NCBI GenBank assembly: GCA_021794195.1
Contig: JAJYRG010000026.1
Span: forward strand, 1 to 32,403
DNA from: Bacteroidota bacterium
GTDB lineage: Bacteria > Bacteroidota > Bacteroidia > Sphingobacteriales > Sphingobacteriaceae
Reading direction: 5' to 3'
DNA: 32,403 nucleotides
In this document: piece by piece, positions 18,580 to 26,625 of the stretch
How positions within the stretch are numbered: the stretch's first letter is position 1
Layout of the letters: each line of letters starts with the position of its first letter
The notes under the pieces: generated by a model
Told to the model about the DNA's origin: nothing
Database searches by the model: none
Seen by the model: only the letters and a program-made list of their open reading frames with translations
Program-made: the position numbers and the translations under genes

Positions 18580-19377
18580 TTAACCTGATACCTTTTCTAC
18601 ATTTTCTTCCATCAGCCCGTTTTTCTGTAAAATTTCACGTGCTAAATTCAAATAATTAATCGCGCCCTTACAAGATGCATCATGCATAATGACAGATATC
18701 CCAAAACTCGGAGCCTCACTCAATCGAGTATTACGTTGGATAATTGTTTCGAACACTAAATCATCAAAGTGATTACGAACTTCTTCGACTACTTGATTGG
18801 ATAAACGCAAACGCACATCATACATCGTTAGCAAAATCCCCTCAATCTCCAACTTAGTGTTCAAACGATTTTGGACAATTTTTATGGTGTTAAGAAGCTT
18901 GCCGAGTCCCTCTAGCGCGAAATACTCGCATTGCACGGGGATAACCACCGAATCTGCAGCTGTCAATGCATTAATGGTAATCAGCCCTAAAGAGGGAGAA
19001 CAGTCAATGATGATAAAATCATAATCGTCCGCTACCTGATCCAGTAGAAACTTCATTTTGAACTCTCTTTCCGGCAAATTAATCATTTCAATCTCCGCAC
19101 CGACCAAATCGATGTGCGCAGGCAATAAATCTAAATTCGGTGTTTCTGTGGCTTGAATAGCATCCCGGGGGTCCACATCATTGACCAGACATTCGTACAC
19201 ACTGTTATTTATAGTCCGGGGATCAAAACCAATCCCCGAAGTAGAGTTTGCCTGGGGGTCAGCATCTACTAACAAAGTTTTCTTTTCCAGCACCGATAAA
19301 CTCGCCGCTAAATTTATACTTGTGGTCGTTTTGCCCACCCCCCCTTTTTGATTCGCTATTGCTATAATTTTTCCCAT
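18580..19377 (-). CDS. parA: Chromosome partitioning ATPase ParA (Soj)
   Basis: MinD/ParA-type ATPase that moves ParB-parS complexes across the nucleoid. The deviant Walker A motif KGGVGKTT lies at about residues 10-17, the switch I/Walker A' region at LLVDADPQAN, and Walker B at DFIIIDCSPSLG. Length (265) is normal for the chromosomal Soj type with no N-terminal DNA-binding extension. Heads the operon parA-parB-DUF5683-dapB-lepB. Chromosomal parAB usually lies near the replication origin, so this window may be origin-proximal. Confidence 0.96.
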   Translation of the reverse strand: MGKIIAIANQKGGVGKTTTSINLAASLSVLEKKTLLVDADPQANSTSGIGFDPRTINNSVYECLVNDVDPRDAIQATETPNLDLLPAHIDLVGAEIEMINLPEREFKMKFLLDQVADDYDFIIIDCSPSLGLITINALTAADSVVIPVQCEYFALEGLGKLLNTIKIVQNRLNTKLEIEGILLTMYDVRLRLSNQVVEEVRNHFDDLVFETIIQRNTRLSEAPSFGISVIMHDASCKGAINYLNLAREILQKNGLMEENVEKVSG

Positions 19378-19442
19378 GAACCTGACATCCTTTTTCTTAA
19401 AAAAGCTCCGTTGATTTCCTCCTCGTCGTTGTTGCTTGTCTG

Positions 19443-19471
19443 CAAACTTACAACAGTAATCCTATACTGTT
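19443..19471 (-). promoter_or_regulatory. parA promoter -7 box with adjoining inverted repeat
   Basis: On the - strand TAAGTTTG (19450-19443) matches the -7 consensus TAnnTTTG and lies about 65 bases before the parA start. Immediately upstream, arms AACAGTA (19452-19458) and TACTGTT (19465-19471) form a perfect 7-bp inverted repeat with a 6-base spacer. The repeat covers the -10 to -30 region, where a repressor would block polymerase. No clear -33 TTG was found. Confidence 0.5.
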
Positions 19472-19537
19472 CATTAAAACTTGTTAAAATCAATATATCC
19501 GGAAACTCAAAAAACCTTCCTATCCTAAAATGCTAAG

Positions 19538-19860
19538 ATACAAAAAATCATGAACCCATCCGTACATTATAATAGGGCTTTTTATATGTTTTTTCAGGAT
19601 AAAGAAAAAGATAATATTCTTCTATCTTTATCAGAGGTTATTCCATGCTATGAGATGCATGGAGGTACAAAAACATAGGCCCCGGCCAGAAAGTAAATAC
19701 ATAAACGCCTCCATATAAAAGGATAAGCAAAAGTTACTCGTAAAGAAGCTCTTAGCCCCTATAGTACGAAAAAATTACACAATTTTGTTTCTTTTATTTT
19801 CACATTTGAATACTGAAATTGTATATTGATCATTCGCATCCTATTTAAAACAAAAAGAAC
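19538..19860. other. Gene-free gap between parA and usp with several inverted repeats
   Basis: No open frame of interest. GATAAAGA (19598-19605) pairs with TCTTTATC (19625-19632). TCCATGC (19642-19648) pairs with GCATGGA (19657-19663), whose bases also belong to ATGGAGG (19659-19665), which can pair instead with CCTCCAT (19708-19714). I could not assign a convincing TAnnTTTG box for the usp gene. Confidence 0.4.
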
Positions 19861-20721
19861 ATGAAAACAATTATAATTACCACTGATTTTTCAGATTTTG
19901 CCAATCATGCTGCTCAATATGGGTTACGGTTTGGTCAAAGTTTAGGCGCGAGCCGATTTATATTATATCATGCTTTTGAAATCCCCACTATTATGGTAGA
20001 TGTCCCCATTTCCGAATGGGAGCATCAAAAAGAATATAAGGAAAGCATAAAAAAATTAGAAAAGCTCAAAGCCGATATATCTCAGTATGCTAACCCAGAC
20101 ACAAAAATAGATACCGTAGCCAATGCGAATCATCTTTTGGCCGGTGTAGAAAGATTAGCAAGTGTAAACAACGCTTCTTTAATCGTGGCAGGAAGTTCAG
20201 GAAAGAGTAACTTCGCTAAGTTTTTCTTAGGAAACAGCACCAAAATTTTGATGAAGTCCGTTTCTTATCCTTTGCTTATCGTCCCCCCGAGAGTAAGCTT
20301 CGCAACAATTGATAACATCGTATTTGCATGCGACATAAAACACGCCTTAAAAACCACTCCTACGGATTTTTTAAGACTATTAACCAAAAAACTGGATTCA
20401 AAATTATCCGTAGTGAACGTGGAGCCTGAAAACCAGCCTTCTGCAACCAACATTATAGAAGTTCAAGCTGCTCTACAAGAACTATTAGGAGATATCCCTA
20501 CCGATATTCACTTTATTAAAAGTAAAAATCCGGCAGAAGGAATATTGAGTTTTTCAAGTGAAAACAACGCAAAGCTCGTAGTGGCAGTGGCCCGCTCTTA
20601 TTCTTTCTTGGAAAATATTTTCCATAAAAGTGTAACCCAACAATTGTCCGATTTATCTGAAGTCCCTTTATTGATTACACGGCTTAAAAAACAGAAAAGC
20701 AACCCGGTTTCACACATTTAA
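19861..20721 (+). CDS. Tandem UspA-domain universal stress protein
   Basis: Cytoplasmic stress-response protein with two UspA domains in one chain. Domain one (about 1-143) begins MKTIIITTDFSDFANHA and ends with the typical glycine-rich nucleotide-binding motif IVAGSSGKSNFAKFFLGNSTKILMKS and PLLIVPP. Domain two (about 150-275) begins NIVFACDIK and is more divergent, ending LLITRL; its glycine loop is degenerate (VAVARSYSFLENIF), so it may not bind nucleotide. The tandem form of about 280 residues is common in Bacteroidota. It reads divergently from parA. Confidence 0.9.
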   Translation: MKTIIITTDFSDFANHAAQYGLRFGQSLGASRFILYHAFEIPTIMVDVPISEWEHQKEYKESIKKLEKLKADISQYANPDTKIDTVANANHLLAGVERLASVNNASLIVAGSSGKSNFAKFFLGNSTKILMKSVSYPLLIVPPRVSFATIDNIVFACDIKHALKTTPTDFLRLLTKKLDSKLSVVNVEPENQPSATNIIEVQAALQELLGDIPTDIHFIKSKNPAEGILSFSSENNAKLVVAVARSYSFLENIFHKSVTQQLSDLSEVPLLITRLKKQKSNPVSHI

Positions 20722-20753
20722 AAGCAATATTTATTCCCCGTCAAACTTTTATG

Positions 20754-20761
20754 TACTTTTG
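20754..20761 (+). promoter_or_regulatory. -7 box of the acylphosphatase gene, close to the start codon
   Basis: TACTTTTG is a full match to TAnnTTTG and ends only 6 bases before the acylphosphatase ATG. Transcription from it would give a leaderless or nearly leaderless mRNA. A -33 TTG at normal spacing is not evident. Confidence 0.5.
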
Positions 20762-20767
20762 TAGTGT

Positions 20768-21037
20768 ATGAAGCACTATAATATTTTGGTTAAAGGGAAA
20801 GTACAAGGAGTTTATTATCGAAAAACTGCCAAAACTGTAGCAGAAGATATGAATATACACGGTTTTGTACAAAATAATACAGATGGAACCGTGTATATAG
20901 AGGCCGAAGGAGAGGATGAAAATTTAAATCAATTTCTCGAATGGTGCAAAGAAGGTCCAGAACGGGCAAAAGTAAGTGAACTGGAGGTGAAAGAAACATC
21001 TACAAAAGGCTTTCAAAGTTTTAATATTAAACGCTAA
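20768..21037 (+). CDS. acyP: Acylphosphatase
   Basis: Small cytoplasmic enzyme that hydrolyses the carboxyl-phosphate bond of acyl phosphates. The 89-residue length, VQGVYYRK with the phosphate-binding Arg18, and GFVQNNTDGTV with catalytic Asn36 are diagnostic of the family; these match the Arg/Asn pair of animal and bacterial acylphosphatases. The C-terminal part (KGFQSFNIKR) is also typical. The gene is followed 17 bases later by the flippase gene, so the two are probably co-transcribed. Confidence 0.95.
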   Translation: MKHYNILVKGKVQGVYYRKTAKTVAEDMNIHGFVQNNTDGTVYIEAEGEDENLNQFLEWCKEGPERAKVSELEVKETSTKGFQSFNIKR

Positions 21038-21054
21038 ACATAAGTCCCCAGCCT

Positions 21055-22563
21055 GTGTCTAAAATTAAGAAGTTCGTCAATGACACTGTTATTTATGGCC
21101 TGAGCACCATTATCTCACGGATACTGAATTTCCTGCTTACCCCTTTATTTGTCAGCCAATTTAGGCCCGCTGTCTATGGAATATTCACCAATCTCTATGC
21201 GTGGTCCTCTATGGTCAATGCTTTGTTGGCTTTCGGCATGGAAACCACTTATTTCCGATTTTTAGATAAAGTAGAATCGAACCGCAAGCATAGAGTCTTT
21301 AATGCCAGTTTTTTTATTACCTTAATTTCTGCCGTTTTATTCCTTCTTATTGTATTTAGCTTCGCTGGACCTATTGGGTTGTGGCTGAGCGAAAATCCTA
21401 AGCTAAACCCGGATTATATTCGTTTTACAAAATATTTTGCGGTTATACTCTGTGCAGATGCCTTAGCAGTAGTGCCTTTTGCAAAATTAAGAGCAGAGGG
21501 CCGCCCTATACGCTATAGTCTTTTAAAAATCATCAACATTGCCATACTTATTGGCTTTAATCTGTTTTTTCTTATTCTTTTGCCCAAGCTCATCAAACAT
21601 TCAGATGCATGGATGCAACTTGCACGACCATGGTTTGAAGAAGGCTGGCTAGGTTACGTTTTCATTTCTAACCTCATTGCAAGTGTAGTAACACTACTGC
21701 TCTTACTCCCGGAAATGCTAAGTTTCCGATTCTCATTAGACCTGCCTTTGGTACGGCAAATGTTGAATTATAGCTTCCCAATCCTTGTGGCTAACATTTC
21801 TTTCATTATCAACGAACATTTGGACAAAATGTTATTTCCCAAACTCTTGCCCGGCGAACAAGGTGAGATAGATTTAGGGATTTACGGAGCCGTATCAAAA
21901 ATTGCTGTTTTCCTTAATCTTTTTGTGACTGCTTTTCGTTTGGGAGCAGAACCATTTTTCTTTTCTTATGCCAAAAATGAAAATGCGAGAATGGTCTATG
22001 CTAAAATCATGGAGTATTTTGTCATTGCTATGGTGTTGGTCATGGTAGGAATCTGCGCAAACTTAGAATGGTTAAAGTATTTTGTACGCGGACAAGGTAT
22101 CCAACAAGAAGTCTACTGGTCGGGACTGTATATAGTGCCTATTCTACTTCTCAATTTTGTACTCTTGGGTGTGTATATGAATCTCAGTATATGGTATAAG
22201 CTTTCCGATCAAACCCGTTATGCCGTTTATATTGCCGGTATAGGAGCTCTACTGACGCTCATTCTTAGCGTTATATTCATTCCAATGTATTCTTATTTAG
22301 GAGCTGTATTAGTCACTACAATGGCTTACCTTGTAATGATTGTCATCTCTTATATTTGGGGACAAAAAAATTACGCTATACCTTACAACTTAAAGAAAAA
22401 TATATTTTACATATTTTTGGGAACACTGCTTTCCTGGGTTTGCTACAGTTTATTAGATAGCCATGTATGGCTTGGGAACGGAGTACTTATTTTACTTAGC
22501 TTAGGTATAGCTTATTCCGAAAGAGAGAATTTACAAATGATGTTACGAAAACGAAAAGAATAA
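21055..22563 (+). CDS. Polysaccharide biosynthesis flippase (Wzx/MOP superfamily)
   Basis: Inner-membrane protein with about 12-14 hydrophobic helices, typical of the MOP-superfamily transporters that flip lipid-linked glycans. The N-terminus KKFVNDTVIYGLSTIISRILNF is the usual start of this family, followed by a conserved PLFVSQF region and repeated membrane segments to LLSLGIAYSE. The start codon is GTG; no ATG occurs nearby in frame. No glycan cluster is adjacent, so the cargo (capsule, lipopolysaccharide or other) is unknown. It ends facing dusB convergently. Confidence 0.88.
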   Translation: MSKIKKFVNDTVIYGLSTIISRILNFLLTPLFVSQFRPAVYGIFTNLYAWSSMVNALLAFGMETTYFRFLDKVESNRKHRVFNASFFITLISAVLFLLIVFSFAGPIGLWLSENPKLNPDYIRFTKYFAVILCADALAVVPFAKLRAEGRPIRYSLLKIINIAILIGFNLFFLILLPKLIKHSDAWMQLARPWFEEGWLGYVFISNLIASVVTLLLLLPEMLSFRFSLDLPLVRQMLNYSFPILVANISFIINEHLDKMLFPKLLPGEQGEIDLGIYGAVSKIAVFLNLFVTAFRLGAEPFFFSYAKNENARMVYAKIMEYFVIAMVLVMVGICANLEWLKYFVRGQGIQQEVYWSGLYIVPILLLNFVLLGVYMNLSIWYKLSDQTRYAVYIAGIGALLTLILSVIFIPMYSYLGAVLVTTMAYLVMIVISYIWGQKNYAIPYNLKKNIFYIFLGTLLSWVCYSLLDSHVWLGNGVLILLSLGIAYSERENLQMMLRKRKE

Positions 22564-22591
22564 AATCAGTTTGAAAACGAATGAGGAAGGA

Positions 22592-22606
22592 AGGGTTTTC
22601 AACCCT
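22592..22606. terminator. Short hairpin between the convergent flippase and dusB genes
   Basis: Arms AGGGTT and AACCCT with a 3-base loop, followed on the + strand by AT-rich sequence with TTTTT some bases on. It could end flippase transcription and perhaps dusB from the other side. Short stem, so confidence is low. Confidence 0.35.
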
Positions 22607-22659
22607 AATAACCTTAACTTTTTGATTGTTTCCGCTACCGAAACGATTTAACTCCTAAG

Positions 22660-23661
22660 CTAAGCAACAAAGGCTTCTGCTTTAGCATACTTATCTTCAA
22701 TCTCTTCCAACACTTGCAATATTGCCTCTGGATCTTCCAGCTGCACTAACTTCGTTCTGTATTCTTTAAAATTAGGCATTCCTTTAAAATACTTAGCATA
22801 ATGCCGACGCATTTCGAAAACGCCTACACGCAGCCCTTTCCACTCCAGAGATTTAGTAAAATGTGTACGGCAAGTATTCACTCTTTCTTGAAGGGAAGGT
22901 TCTGGCAGTATCTCCCCTGTTTCAAAATAATGTTTTATCTCTCTGAAAATCCAGGGGTATCCTATAGAGGCCCGGCCAATCATAAGGCCGTCCACACCAT
23001 ACGTCTTACGATATTCTGCAGCTTTTTCGGCTGAATCAATATCGCCATTCCCAAATATAGGAATATGAATACGGGGGTTTTCTTTCACTTTGCGAATCAA
23101 GGTCCAATCGGCTTCTCCTTTATACATTTGCGCACGCGTACGCCCGTGGATAGAAAGGGCTTGAATACCGATATCCTGTAACCTTTCCGCCACTTCATAG
23201 ATATTCTTGGTATTGTCATTCCAGCCTAACCTTGTTTTTACTGTGACTGGCAAATGGGTGGATTCAATAACAGCCTTGGTCATTTCAACCATACGGTCTA
23301 TATCTTGCAAAAGACTGGCTCCTGCCCCTCGGCAAGCCACATTTTTCACAGGGCATCCATAGTTGATATCAATCAAATCCGGCTCCGCTTTAGAAGATAT
23401 TTCAGTAGCTTTGCGCATAGAATCTATATCCGAACCGAAAATCTGGATGCCTATAGGGTGCTCATATTCAAAAATATCCAGCTTCTGTGTAGATTTTGCC
23501 GCATCTCTAATTAACCCTTCGGAAGATATGAATTCAGTGTACATCATATCCACTCCGTTTTGTTTACATACATAACGGAAAGGAGGATCACTCACATCTT
23601 CCATGGGAGCAAGCAAAAGCGGGAATGCTCCTAAATCAATTTCACCTATCTTTACTGACAT
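22660..23661 (-). CDS. dusB: tRNA-dihydrouridine synthase
   Basis: FMN-dependent enzyme that reduces uridines in tRNA to dihydrouridine. FMN-site segments: LLAPMEDVSDPPFRYVC near the N-terminus, IQIFGSD, DINYGCPVKNV with the catalytic Cys, PVTVKTRLGW, IHGRTRAQMYKG, IPIFGNGDI and GLMIGRASIGYPW. This order is that of the DusB/NifR3 group. The open frame extends to an ATG at 23685, but that ATG lies inside the promoter's -7 region (ATG TAT CTT TG), so I place the start at 23661, giving MSVKIGEIDLG. The gene follows trpC by 76 bases and has its own promoter. Confidence 0.93.
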   Translation of the reverse strand: MSVKIGEIDLGAFPLLLAPMEDVSDPPFRYVCKQNGVDMMYTEFISSEGLIRDAAKSTQKLDIFEYEHPIGIQIFGSDIDSMRKATEISSKAEPDLIDINYGCPVKNVACRGAGASLLQDIDRMVEMTKAVIESTHLPVTVKTRLGWNDNTKNIYEVAERLQDIGIQALSIHGRTRAQMYKGEADWTLIRKVKENPRIHIPIFGNGDIDSAEKAAEYRKTYGVDGLMIGRASIGYPWIFREIKHYFETGEILPEPSLQERVNTCRTHFTKSLEWKGLRVGVFEMRRHYAKYFKGMPNFKEYRTKLVQLEDPEAILQVLEEIEDKYAKAEAFVA

Positions 23662-23674
23662 ACCTATATTTTTG

Positions 23675-23701
23675 CAAAGATACACATTTAAAAATGTGTA
23701 T
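23675..23701 (-). promoter_or_regulatory. dusB promoter overlapped by a perfect palindrome
   Basis: On the - strand TATCTTTG (23682-23675) matches the -7 box TAnnTTTG; the dusB ATG follows 13 bases later. Arms ATACACATTT (23680-23689) and AAATGTGTAT (23692-23701) form a perfect 10-bp inverted repeat with a 2-base centre, overlapping the -7 box by 3 bases. The arrangement is that of a repressor operator. No -33 TTG at ideal spacing was seen. Confidence 0.6.
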
Positions 23702-23737
23702 AAAAAATCAATCGGATACTGAATTCATCGGCAGGCC

Positions 23738-24523
23738 TCAACTGATGTGCTGAACAAAATCTGCTATGGCTTCGGCAGGTCGCTCCTGCTTCATAAAACT
23801 CTCCCCGATTAAAAAACCTTGAAAACCTTTACTCCGAAGCTCGGTAATTGTTTTAGGTTCTGAAATCCCACTTTCTGATACTTTTATGTATTTATCAGGA
23901 ATTTTATTGACCAAACCATATGAAGTTTCTAAACAAACCGTAAAATCTTTTAAATTACGATTGTTCACTCCTATTGCGCTTACATGAGGATGAAGGCTTT
24001 TCTCCAGTTCCTTTTCGTTATGTACTTCCAAAAGAACAGACAAGCCTATCTCGTGAGCTTCTGCAGCATATTCTGCCAATTGATTCTCCTCTAAATAAGC
24101 GGCTATTAATAATATGATATCTGCACCATAAGCTTTTGCTTCTATGATCTGGTAAGGATCCACTATAAAATCTTTACGTAGTAAAGGAATTTGTAATACT
24201 TCTCTAGCACTTGTCAAATCCTGTAAAGAGCCTTGAAAAAACGGAGTATCTGTCAATACAGATACGGCACTGACGCCGACAGATTGGTAAGCGGAAACAA
24301 CTTCCGCAACAGAAGATTTTCCATTGATCAGCCCTTTAGAGGGGGATGCTCTTTTAAATTCTGCGATTATTCCGTTTCGAGAAGTATCTTCAAAAGATTC
24401 TTTTAAAGAATAACACTCACGGGAAAAGCCACTCATATCTTTTAATACAGAAAGAGGTGTGTTTTTTTTGGCGATATCAACCTCTCCAAATTTATGCTGA
24501 ACTATTTTATCCAGTATAGTCAT
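23738..24523 (-). CDS. trpC: Indole-3-glycerol-phosphate synthase
   Basis: TIM-barrel enzyme that closes CdRP to indole-3-glycerol phosphate in tryptophan synthesis. Family motifs are intact: IIAEFKRASPSKG (catalytic Glu and Lys), VSVLTDTPFFQGS, LLRKDFIVDPYQ, GADIILLIAA, LLEVHNEKEL, IGVNNRNLKDF and VSESGI. The length (261) is normal and there is no TrpF fusion. It begins 4 bases after trpG stops. The usual trpD gene is not between them, and no trpF, trpB or trpA follows; the next gene is dusB. Confidence 0.96.
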   Translation of the reverse strand: MTILDKIVQHKFGEVDIAKKNTPLSVLKDMSGFSRECYSLKESFEDTSRNGIIAEFKRASPSKGLINGKSSVAEVVSAYQSVGVSAVSVLTDTPFFQGSLQDLTSAREVLQIPLLRKDFIVDPYQIIEAKAYGADIILLIAAYLEENQLAEYAAEAHEIGLSVLLEVHNEKELEKSLHPHVSAIGVNNRNLKDFTVCLETSYGLVNKIPDKYIKVSESGISEPKTITELRSKGFQGFLIGESFMKQERPAEAIADFVQHIS

Positions 24524-24527
24524 GTGT

Positions 24528-25100
24528 TTATAATTCTAACCAATTTTTAATCAAAATAATACCGTTATCTGAGAGTATAGAGTCGGGACTAAATTGCACT
24601 CCTTTTACAGGAAGATTTTTATGAGAAACAGCCATGATCAATCCCTCTTCATCTTCGGCAGTGGCTTTTAATTCTTCCGGGAAACCGTCTTTGCTAACCC
24701 CCCAGGAGTGATAACGTGCAATCTTCGATCCGGGAGAATAGCCTTCGAAAAGAGTTTCGGTAGAGTCTATTATCTTAATCCCTGTAGCTACCCCATGAAA
24801 GGGCTCCTCTAAAGGAAATAGTTCGCCTCCGTATAAGACAACAATTGCCTGCATACCTAACCCTATACCTAAAATATGCTTTTCAGATCCATATCGTTGT
24901 AAAACTTCCATTAACAGCCCAGCCTCCGAAGGAAGACCTGGTCCTGAGGAGAGGATAATATAATCAAATTGCTCTACAGCATCTACTTCAAACCGATCAT
25001 TTCTCCAGACCGTATACCCAATACCTAATTCGCCCAAGAGTTGCACTAGATTATAGGTAAAAGAGTCGTAATTATCTATTATCAATACGTTTTTATTCAT
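24528..25100 (-). CDS. trpG: TrpG-like anthranilate synthase component II with a lost catalytic triad
   Basis: Class I glutamine amidotransferase-type subunit beside trpE. The fold is well kept: IIDNYDSFTYNLVQ at residues 7-20, the oxyanion-type SSGPGLP at 51-57, RYHSW at 129-133, and VKGVQF at 165-170; 190 residues is the normal length. But the catalytic positions are all changed. The nucleophile motif GxCLGHQ reads GIGLGMQ (Gly80 for Cys, Met83 for His), and the HPE motif reads SPD (Ser171 for His, Asp173 for Glu). I checked these codons in the DNA; the reading frame is intact and there is no stop. Glutamine hydrolysis should be impossible by the known mechanism, so TrpE would have to use free ammonia or another amidotransferase, and this protein may serve a structural role. 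It is 53 bases after trpE and 4 before trpC. Confidence 0.85.
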   Translation of the reverse strand: MNKNVLIIDNYDSFTYNLVQLLGELGIGYTVWRNDRFEVDAVEQFDYIILSSGPGLPSEAGLLMEVLQRYGSEKHILGIGLGMQAIVVLYGGELFPLEEPFHGVATGIKIIDSTETLFEGYSPGSKIARYHSWGVSKDGFPEELKATAEDEEGLIMAVSHKNLPVKGVQFSPDSILSDNGIILIKNWLEL

Positions 25101-25153
25101 GGTGGATGTTTTTCAATTCTTCTTTAATAATAACCGGGTCCGACAAAAGCAAA

Positions 25154-26560
25154 TCATATAGTTTCTGCTAATTCTAAGGCCTTTCGTAAGGCTGCAATTT
25201 TATTATTTACTTCTTGCAGTTCATTTTCCGGATCAGATTTTAACACGATTCCTCCGCCTGCCTGATAATGTAAACGGCTCTTTTTACTTAAAAAAGAGCG
25301 GATCATAATGGCGTGATTAAAATCCCCATTAAACCCCATAAAACCTATCGCGCCACTATAAAACGAGCGCTGTAAACCTTCATGTTGGTCAAGTAAAGTA
25401 AGGGCTCTATGCTTAGGCGCTCCGCTTAATGTGCCGGCTGGGAAAGTATCTGCAACGACATCAAAAGGGCTGGCGTCTTTACGCAATTGCCCAGTGACTT
25501 TAGATACCAAGTGTACTACATGCGAATAATATTGTGCCTCTTTGAAAGATTTCACCTGTACATTTTCGCAATGCCTGTTCAAATCATTTCTTGCTAAATC
25601 GACAAGCATGACATGCTCAGCAGTTTCTTTATCATCCTCTTTGAGTTTTTTGGCTATTTTCCTATCCTCTTCCTTATCTCCTGTGCGTTTAAATGTGCCT
25701 GCAATAGGATAAATAGCAGCTTCATTTCCAGCTAAAGTGATTTGTGCTTCGGGCGAAGAGCCAAAGAGTTTAAAGTTTCCATAATCAAAGTAAAACAAAT
25801 AGGGTGAAGGGTTTATTGATCGTAAAGCTCTGTACACATTAAACTCATCCCCTCTAAAATCGGTTGAAAAAGCCCGGGAAGGCACTATTTGAAAGACATC
25901 ACCTCTTTTTATATGCCGTATCATTTTTCTCACCAATTCCCTATGTTCTTCATCATTGCGATTTGACTTTTCTTCCCCGATCCTTTGAAAAGTATATTCC
26001 GGGAAATTTTTATTCTGTATAAAATTTTCTATTTGTTCAATCTCGGAAGTCTCTTTTTCGCTGAGTGTATTTTCAAAAATATGTAAACGATTGTGAAAGT
26101 GATCTATAGCAATCACAAATTTATATACGTGATATTGCAGATGGGGAATATTCCGCTCGGAATCTAAAGGCGTATTTATTTTTATATCTTCAAAATGGGT
26201 AATGGCATCGTACGTGAAATAACCAAACAAACCATTGGGCACTACGTTAGGGATAGTAGGGGCTGAAGATGAAAAAGAACGCGAAAAATCATTAACTTCT
26301 TTACGTAAGTCAATCTTTCCTGCTTCTTTGCTTGTTTTCTTTCCATCCGGAAAATAAGTCTCTAAGCTTCTTTCAGTTAGCTGAATGCCGGCCAAAGGTT
26401 GACAACAAATATAGCTTATGTTGTTATCCCTACTGTGGTAATCCGAACTTTCCAATAAAAGACTGTTAGGAAAAATATCCCGCAGTCGTAAATAAATACT
26501 GACCGGAGTAGCTGTATCTGCCAAAAGCTCCTTATAATTTGTGTGAAATGTATATTTCAT
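25154..26560 (-). CDS. trpE: Anthranilate synthase component I
   Basis: Converts chorismate to anthranilate, the first committed step to tryptophan. The N-terminal region carries the LLES motif (residues 35-38) that forms part of the tryptophan feedback site in studied TrpE proteins, so the enzyme is probably still inhibited by tryptophan. The chorismate-binding part is complete: RGDVFQIVPSRAF, SPEAQITL, PIAGTFKRTGD, EHVMLVDLARNDLN, FPAGTLSGAPKHRAL, and GFMGFNGDFNHAIMIRSF then YQAGGGIVLKSDPENEL. Length 468 is normal and no TrpG fusion is present. It is the first long gene behind the trp attenuator and is therefore expected to be controlled by tryptophan supply. Confidence 0.96.
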   Translation of the reverse strand: MKYTFHTNYKELLADTATPVSIYLRLRDIFPNSLLLESSDYHSRDNNISYICCQPLAGIQLTERSLETYFPDGKKTSKEAGKIDLRKEVNDFSRSFSSSAPTIPNVVPNGLFGYFTYDAITHFEDIKINTPLDSERNIPHLQYHVYKFVIAIDHFHNRLHIFENTLSEKETSEIEQIENFIQNKNFPEYTFQRIGEEKSNRNDEEHRELVRKMIRHIKRGDVFQIVPSRAFSTDFRGDEFNVYRALRSINPSPYLFYFDYGNFKLFGSSPEAQITLAGNEAAIYPIAGTFKRTGDKEEDRKIAKKLKEDDKETAEHVMLVDLARNDLNRHCENVQVKSFKEAQYYSHVVHLVSKVTGQLRKDASPFDVVADTFPAGTLSGAPKHRALTLLDQHEGLQRSFYSGAIGFMGFNGDFNHAIMIRSFLSKKSRLHYQAGGGIVLKSDPENELQEVNNKIAALRKALELAETI

Positions 26561-26590
26561 TCTCTACTTTCTTAAATTTTATCTTCTTTA

Positions 26591-26625
26591 CAAAAATAGC
26601 CCGATGTTTTCCATCGGGCTATTTT
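26591..26625 (-). terminator. Intrinsic terminator of the trp attenuator (segments 3:4)
   Basis: On the - strand a perfect stem is formed by AAAATAGCCCGATG-type arms: + strand positions 26593-26606 against 26612-26625, 14 bp with a GC-rich core AGCCCGATG and a 5-base loop. It is followed by a run of Ts (TTTTTG) on the - strand. It lies between the leader peptide and trpE, 31 bases before the trpE start codon, where an attenuator terminator belongs. Confidence 0.88.

Noticed and set aside
18631-18646. parS-like sequence inside parA
   Set aside because: Only the core TTTCACGTG matches; the right half departs at several positions from the palindromic parS consensus. A single site with about five mismatches is not support.
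23661-23685. Longer dusB start at 23685
   Set aside because: The extra codons (ATG TAT CTT TGC) are the promoter's -7 box and cannot also be the normal start of the coding region.
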